Shown here piece by piece: positions 5,539 through 8,615 of a DNA stretch of 8,615 nt (its first letter is position 1; every line of letters begins with the position of its first letter). The stretch lies in the NCBI GenBank assembly GCA_002327685.1, contig DCXN01000002.1:10348-18962 (forward strand), given 5' to 3'. Origin of the DNA: Patescibacteria group bacterium UBA2135. Its GTDB lineage: Bacteria; Patescibacteriota; Minisyncoccia; Phycocordibacterales; UBA2135. The notes beneath the pieces were generated by a model. The model worked only from the letters and a program-made list of their open reading frames with translations. It was not told the origin of the DNA and searched no databases. The translations under genes were made by a program, and so were the position numbers.

Positions 5539-6753
5539 ATGCTTTTTAAATACAAAGCGAAAACATCAGCTGGAGCGATTATTGACGGTGAAGCGGAGGC
5601 AATAAATAAGTTTTCACTTGCCGCGCAACTTAAAAAGAAAAACTTTACCGTCATTCTCGCAAAAGAAATTCAAGAACGGAGATCTTATCTTCGCGCGTAT
5701 CTTGAAGAGGTTCTTGGTGTGGTACATTTGAGCGAAAAAATTGTTTTTATTAGAAGTCTTGGTGCGATGATGGAAGCAGGTTTATCACTTTCACGCGCGC
5801 TTTCTGTCTTAGGTAAGCAGACAAAAAATAGGGCATTTCAAAAAATTATCAATGAAATTGAGCGGGACATAACAAAAGGAAGCTCACTTAATGAAACGAT
5901 AGAACGGTTTCCTGGAGTTTTTTCTGATTTATCGGTTGCGATGATTAAGGCAGGGGAAGAGTCTGGTAAATTGTCAGAGTCCCTTAAAGTTGTTGCTGAA
6001 CAACTTGATAAAAACTATCAACTGAAAAAGAAAATTCGTGGCGCACTTTTTTATCCGGCGGTTATTATTGTTGCAATGGCTGTTATTGGAGTCATTATGC
6101 TTACTTATGTAGTGCCGATACTTACTTCAACTTTTAAAGAACTTGGTGTTGAGCTTCCATTTGCAACTAAAGTCGTTATTGGAGTTAGTAGTTTTTTGGT
6201 TAATTACACGATCCTCGTTTTATCCCTGGTCGTTGCTTTTATCGTTGCAATTATTTTTTCAGTGCGAACTTCTCGCGGAAAACGGATTCTTGATTTTCTT
6301 TTTTTAAAAATACCTCTTATCGGTGGATTAACCAAAGAGATTAATTCAGCGCGCACCGCGCGAACACTCTCATCACTCCTTACGGCTGGTGTTACTATTC
6401 TTGATGCGCTTAATACGACGAAAGATGTTGTTCAAAATTCATATTATAAAAAAGTTCTTGAAGACGCGCATGCGGCAGTTCAGCGGGGCACACCACTCTC
6501 GTTTGTGTTTAATCATAACCAGGATTTATACCCGGTTCTTGTCGGGGAAATGACTGCGGTTGGAGAAGAGACAGGAAAACTGTCCCAGATGCTCCTTAAT
6601 TTAGCTTCGTTTTACGAAGAGCAAGTTGCGCAGAAAACTAAAGACCTCTCAACCATTATTGAGCCAATACTCATGATTGTCATTGGTCTTGCTGTCGGCT
6701 TATTTGCTGTTTCTTTGATCACGCCGTTGTATTCTGTGCTTGGAGAAGTCTAA
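5539..6753 (+). CDS. pilC: type IV pilus inner-membrane platform protein PilC (GspF/T2SSF family)
   Basis: Polytopic inner-membrane protein that links the PilB motor to the growing pilus. The 404-aa product, normal for the family, begins MLFKYKAKTSAGAIIDGE, the usual PilC/GspF start (F-x-Y-x-A, then G-x-x-x-x-G). It has two T2SSF repeats (about 68-191 and 271-394). The paired motifs GEESGKL (139-145) and GEETGKL (342-348) mark the same point of each repeat. Transmembrane segments lie at about 171-194 (after the FYP motif), 217-241 and 374-396 (after IEP). It lies 97 bp downstream of pilB across the nested inverted repeat and 25 bp upstream of the first pilin, in one operon. The ATG is preceded by TATCCC, with no Shine-Dalgarno sequence. 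Confidence 0.96.
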   Translation: MLFKYKAKTSAGAIIDGEAEAINKFSLAAQLKKKNFTVILAKEIQERRSYLRAYLEEVLGVVHLSEKIVFIRSLGAMMEAGLSLSRALSVLGKQTKNRAFQKIINEIERDITKGSSLNETIERFPGVFSDLSVAMIKAGEESGKLSESLKVVAEQLDKNYQLKKKIRGALFYPAVIIVAMAVIGVIMLTYVVPILTSTFKELGVELPFATKVVIGVSSFLVNYTILVLSLVVAFIVAIIFSVRTSRGKRILDFLFLKIPLIGGLTKEINSARTARTLSSLLTAGVTILDALNTTKDVVQNSYYKKVLEDAHAAVQRGTPLSFVFNHNQDLYPVLVGEMTAVGEETGKLSQMLLNLASFYEEQVAQKTKDLSTIIEPILMIVIGLAVGLFAVSLITPLYSVLGEV

Positions 6754-6760
6754 ATAAACT

Positions 6761-6867
6761 AAAAACGCAAAACGAAAAATGCAAAACCATAATTCAAAAT
6801 TTAAAATACTTTCAACTTTGCGTTGTTGTCTTTCGCTTTTCGCTTTTCGCTTTGAGTTTAAGCGCGG
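6761..6867 (+). repeat. heptad repeat, copy 3, spanning the start and leader of the first pilin
   Basis: A 107-nt block beginning 7 bp after the pilC stop region and ending in the Lys-Arg-Gly codons of the prepilin cleavage site. It is built of 7-nt units: A-rich first (aaaacgc, aaaacga, aaaatgc, aaaacca), then T-rich (ttcgctt three times in a row). It matches 7313-7419 at 101 of 107 positions without gaps. Its first part shares the core gcaaaacca(c/t)aat with the ppa and pilB copies. The start codon itself is formed by the unit aaaATGc. Confidence 0.85.
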
Positions 6868-7312
6868 ATTGACCTTGATTGAAATAATTATCGCAATAAG
6901 TATTTTGCTTGTTATTTCGACACTTGGGCTTAATGCGTTCACTAGCTTCAAAAAGGCAACTGATATCACATCATCATCTGACACAGTGCTTTCGCAACTG
7001 ATACAAGCGCGTTCTAAAACACTCTCTGCAGAATATGGAGAGCAATATGGTGTCCACTTTGAAGTGGACAGAGCCACTTTTTTTAAGGGGGCAACGTATT
7101 CACCAAGTGACCTAGACAATCAGGAGTTGATACTTCCTGTAACAGTTGAAATTTCCTCCATTTCACTATCTGGGAGTGGAAGCGATGTATTATTTAAGAA
7201 ATTGACTGGTGAAACAGATAATGATGGCACAATTACCATGAATCTAAAGTCTGACACATCAAAAACACGCACCATTGTTATTAGAGAAACAGGTCTGGCG
7301 TTTGTTCAATAA
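6779..7312 (+). CDS. prepilin-type protein, GspH/FimT-like minor pilin
   Basis: A 177-aa precursor with the type IV prepilin signature KRG|LTLIE: cleavage after G30, and the conserved glutamate at +5 (E35). The hydrophobic N-terminal helix follows (about 31-52, IIIAISILLVIS). The body (about 60-177) is a small soluble domain with a helix, QLIQARSKTLS, and then beta-rich sequence ending in RTIVIRETGLAFVQ. This is the layout of GspH/FimT pseudopilins that prime filament assembly. Family assignment within the pilins is by shape only. The 30-residue leader is long and wholly encoded by a heptad repeat. It is nearly identical to the leader of the next gene (25 of 30 residues), although the mature proteins differ. 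A later start, such as the TTG at codon 14, would give a more normal leader and cannot be excluded. Confidence 0.85.
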   Translation: MQNHNSKFKILSTLRCCLSLFAFRFEFKRGLTLIEIIIAISILLVISTLGLNAFTSFKKATDITSSSDTVLSQLIQARSKTLSAEYGEQYGVHFEVDRATFFKGATYSPSDLDNQELILPVTVEISSISLSGSGSDVLFKKLTGETDNDGTITMNLKSDTSKTRTIVIRETGLAFVQ

Positions 7313-7419
7313 AAAAACGCAAAACGAAAAATGCAAAACCACAATTTAAAATTTAAAATACTTTCAACTTTGCGTTGTTGTTTTTCGCTTTTCGCTTTTC
7401 ACTTTAAGTTTAAGCGGGG
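7313..7419 (+). repeat. heptad repeat, copy 4, spanning the start and leader of the second pilin
   Basis: A 107-nt block starting immediately after the TAA of the preceding pilin and ending in the Lys-Arg-Gly codons of the cleavage site. It has 6 substitutions and no gaps relative to 6761-6867. Its core gcaaaaccacaat is also found in the ppa and pilB copies. Similarity to the other pilin gene stops abruptly at the cleavage-site codons. Confidence 0.85.
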
Positions 7420-7897
7420 TTTCGGTCTCATTGAAATACTAATTGCCTCGGCTATTCTTTCTGTCTCGCTTGTGACTCTTACAGCAACAACGCAGATCGC
7501 GTTTCGCATTATGAAGGATTCTCTTGAGCGTACACAAGCCAGTTTTCTTTCAGAAGAAGGTATTGAAGTAGCAAGAACTCTTCGTGACATAAGCTGGTCA
7601 AGGGAAATCGCTCCGTTTGACGTAGAAGTTATACTTTATCCGACGTTTTCTGCCGCAGAAAACGAGTGGTCGCTTGCCACGACGACAACACCGATTATAA
7701 GCAATCTGTTTACACGAACAATTGTATTTGACGATGTGTACAGGAGAGATTCGGACGGTGAGATTGTCAGCGCAAGTTCAACTGATCCAAAAACACTTGA
7801 TCCTGATACACGACAAATAACGTCGCGTGTTGTATGGGATACTCCCGAAAAAAATGTTGAGGTAAGTACGTATGTTACCAATATATTTCAAAATTAG
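7331..7897 (+). CDS. prepilin-type protein, PilV/GspI-like minor pilin
   Basis: A 188-aa precursor with KRG|FGLIE (cleavage after G30, E35 at +5) and a hydrophobic helix of about 22 residues (ILIASAILSVSLVTLTA). A helical stretch follows with the LSEEGIEVARTLRD motif (about 76-89), typical of PilV-like minor pilins of Patescibacteria. The C-terminal part holds Thr/Val-rich beta strands (RQITSRVVWDTPEKNVEVST). GspI/PilV proteins are minor filament components that interact with GspJ- and GspK-type partners. It lies 18 bp after the first pilin and 9 bp before the third. The leader is encoded by a heptad repeat almost identical to that of the first pilin. There is no Shine-Dalgarno sequence. Confidence 0.85.
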   Translation: MQNHNLKFKILSTLRCCFSLFAFHFKFKRGFGLIEILIASAILSVSLVTLTATTQIAFRIMKDSLERTQASFLSEEGIEVARTLRDISWSREIAPFDVEVILYPTFSAAENEWSLATTTTPIISNLFTRTIVFDDVYRRDSDGEIVSASSTDPKTLDPDTRQITSRVVWDTPEKNVEVSTYVTNIFQN

Positions 7898-7901
7898 AAA
7901 A

Positions 7902-7966
7902 GAATCATGAATCAAGAATCAAGAATCAAGAATATTCATAATTCATTATTCATAATTCATTATTCA
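7902..7966 (+). repeat. heptad inverted repeat spanning the start and leader of the third pilin
   Basis: The left arm 7902-7933 consists of units catgaat, caagaat, caagaat, caagaat, preceded by gaat. The right arm 7934-7966 consists of attcata and attcatt alternating, ending attca. The dyad centre is the perfect palindrome GAATATTC (7930-7937). Units on the two arms pair at five or more of seven positions. The ATG at 7907 lies inside the first full left-arm unit, so both arms are translated into the leader. Confidence 0.85.
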
Positions 7967-8476
7967 GGTAAATCCAGAGGATTTACCTTGCTGGAAGCTC
8001 TCATTTACGTTGCGATTATTGCACTCTTAACGGTTGTGGTAGTTAATACTGCGATGGTAATGACGGTAACTTCTGCCAAGGCGCGGCTTAAGCAAAATAT
8101 TTTGGGCGAGGGTGGGGTGTCGCTTGAGCGTCTTGTGCGGGAAATACGACTCGCGGACAGCGTTGATGTACTCGGAAGTACGCTAGGAGCACATCCTGGA
8201 GTGCTTAAAATGAACACAATTGTGGGCGCAAGTGATGAAACACCAATAACTCGTGAATTTTATTTGACAGGGAGTACGCTCGTGATGAAAGAAGGAAGCG
8301 CTGACGCTGTGCCGTTTACAGAAAATATTAACATTACCCGTCTTGTGTTTTATCATATTGATACCGCCACAACATCAAAGGCTGTTACGGTAGAGATGAC
8401 AGCAGAAGACACAGTTAAAGAGCTAACGGAATCACATACGTTTTATACGACATCGGTGTTGAGGAGAAGCTACTAA
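7907..8476 (+). CDS. prepilin-type protein, PilW/GspJ-like minor pilin
   Basis: A 189-aa precursor with SRG|FTLLE: cleavage after G25, E30 at +5, then a hydrophobic helix (ALIYVAIIALLTVVVVNTAM). The region RLKQNILGEGGVSLERLVREIRLADSV is split by Gly-Gly and resembles the helix of PilW/GspJ-type pilins with its LxRxIR pattern. The remaining sequence is beta-rich with a basic end, RRSY. The 25-residue leader (MNQESRIKNIHNSLF...) is encoded by an inverted heptad repeat followed by a perfect 9-bp palindrome. It is unrelated in sequence to the other two leaders. It is the last complete gene of the pilus operon, 9 bp after the second pilin. Assignment to PilW/GspJ rests on overall shape and order (H, I, J). 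Confidence 0.82.
   Translation: MNQESRIKNIHNSLFIIHYSGKSRGFTLLEALIYVAIIALLTVVVVNTAMVMTVTSAKARLKQNILGEGGVSLERLVREIRLADSVDVLGSTLGAHPGVLKMNTIVGASDETPITREFYLTGSTLVMKEGSADAVPFTENINITRLVFYHIDTATTSKAVTVEMTAEDTVKELTESHTFYTTSVLRRSY
7967..7987 (+). repeat. perfect palindrome overlapping the third pilin's cleavage-site codons
   Basis: GGTAAATCC (7967-7975) and GGATTTACC (7979-7987) are perfect reverse complements around a 3-nt loop, AGA. The palindrome encodes Gly-Lys-Ser-Arg-Gly-Phe-Thr, so the prepilin peptidase site RG|FT lies in its loop and right arm. It directly adjoins the heptad inverted repeat. Confidence 0.85.
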
Positions 8477-8485
8477 TTAATTTTA

Positions 8486-8599
8486 GATTTATGATTTATG
8501 ATTTCAGATTTAAGAAACGCGAATATATTAATTAACTTAAAATTTAAAAAGTGAACAAAAAAAATAAAATCTTAAATCTTAAATCTTATATCTTAAATC
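8486..8599 (+). repeat. heptad inverted repeat upstream of and entering the right-edge gene
   Basis: The left arm 8486-8514 (units gatttat, gatttat, gatttca, gatttaa, then g) and right arm 8571-8599 (units cttaaat, cttaaat, cttatat, cttaaat, then c) are reverse complements at 25 of 29 positions. The AT-rich centre (8515-8570) contains the GTG of the next gene, so the right arm is translated. It could also act on the 3' end of the pilin operon transcript, but there is no GC-rich stem with a U-tract. Confidence 0.8.
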
Positions 8600-8615
8600 C
8601 CCAAGGGGGTCAGGC
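8551..8615 (+). CDS. probable start of a pilus-associated or exported protein (runs off right edge)
   Basis: A GTG at 8551 opens a frame of 21 codons plus two bases to the window end, reading MNKKNKILNLKSYILNPQGG and then Gln-Ala. The in-frame TAA at 8545-8547 makes this the first possible start. The leader is basic and mostly encoded by a heptad-repeat arm, as in the three preceding pilins. The ending GGQA resembles the (K/R)GQA lead-in to the hydrophobic helix of PilX-like or similar pilus-associated proteins in these genomes. This is an inference from position and a few residues; the decisive hydrophobic segment is outside the window. Confidence 0.4.
   Translation, partial: MNKKNKILNLKSYILNPQGGQ

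Noticed and set aside
6779..7897. First and second pilin genes as a recent tandem gene duplication
   Set aside because: DNA and protein similarity stops at the prepilin cleavage codons. Only the repeat-derived leader is shared, and the mature proteins differ in motifs and length.
435..8476. Alternative genetic code (UGA as Gly), suggested by no gene ending in TGA
   Set aside because: All genes read normally with the standard bacterial code, contain no in-frame TGA, and have ordinary glycine codons. Eight TAA/TAG stops are unremarkable in AT-rich DNA.
7902..8599. Short tandem units could suggest a CRISPR array
   Set aside because: Units are 7 nt, contiguous, without spacers, arranged as inverted arms and partly translated; no cas genes are present.
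8597..8608. CCCC-AA-GGGG as the stem of a terminator
   Set aside because: It is only four pairs with a 2-nt loop, has no U-tract, and falls within the open reading frame entering the right edge.

Overview
The window looks like part of a chromosome from an ultra-small bacterium of the Candidate Phyla Radiation (Patescibacteria), most likely a Parcubacteria-type lineage. This is an inference from gene content, AT-rich spacers, starts without Shine-Dalgarno sequences, and a pilus cluster whose prepilins have repeat-derived leaders. No rRNA or other marker is present to fix the taxonomy. All eight complete genes end in TAA or TAG, none in TGA, and nothing requires a non-standard code.

Layout. 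Positions 1-379 (minus) hold the N-terminal part of an exported protein that runs off the left edge. Positions 435-2399 (minus) hold a nusA-ppa pair: transcription factor NusA followed by family I inorganic pyrophosphatase. A strong sigma70-type promoter and a structured leader precede nusA. Positions 2615-3484 (minus) encode a membrane-anchored, cysteine-rich exported protein that I do not recognise. It is divergent from a type IV pilus operon on the plus strand: assembly ATPase PilB/GspE (3690-5441), inner-membrane platform PilC/GspF (5539-6753), and three prepilin-like minor pilins resembling GspH/FimT, PilV/GspI and PilW/GspJ (6779-8476). The start of a fourth exported or pilus-associated protein (8551 on) runs off the right edge.

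The main unexplained structure is in the gene starts. Seven of the nine gene starts with enough sequence to judge, and weakly an eighth (pilC), are preceded or overlapped by an imperfect inverted repeat. In most of these the arms are tandem units of 7 nt, while the pilB-pilC spacer looks closer to a 9-nt period. The gene-proximal arm runs right up to the start codon (nusA, ppa, pilB, pilC) or through it, so that it encodes the prepilin leader peptide up to the cleavage site (all three pilins, and probably the right-edge gene). Two copies, upstream of ppa and pilB, align over their whole length with only two substitutions. They differ in length by exactly 7 + 14 nt, so whole heptads appear to be the unit gained or lost. 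I know of no named element with these properties. A mobile or self-propagating 5'-UTR/leader module, an RNA control element, and neutral repeat growth all remain possible.

How the genes work together: PilB powers and PilC anchors assembly of a type IV pilus or related surface filament, and the minor pilins prime or decorate it. The prepilin peptidase, the major pilin and any retraction ATPase are not in the window. The nusA-ppa pair is housekeeping and not obviously linked to the pilus genes.
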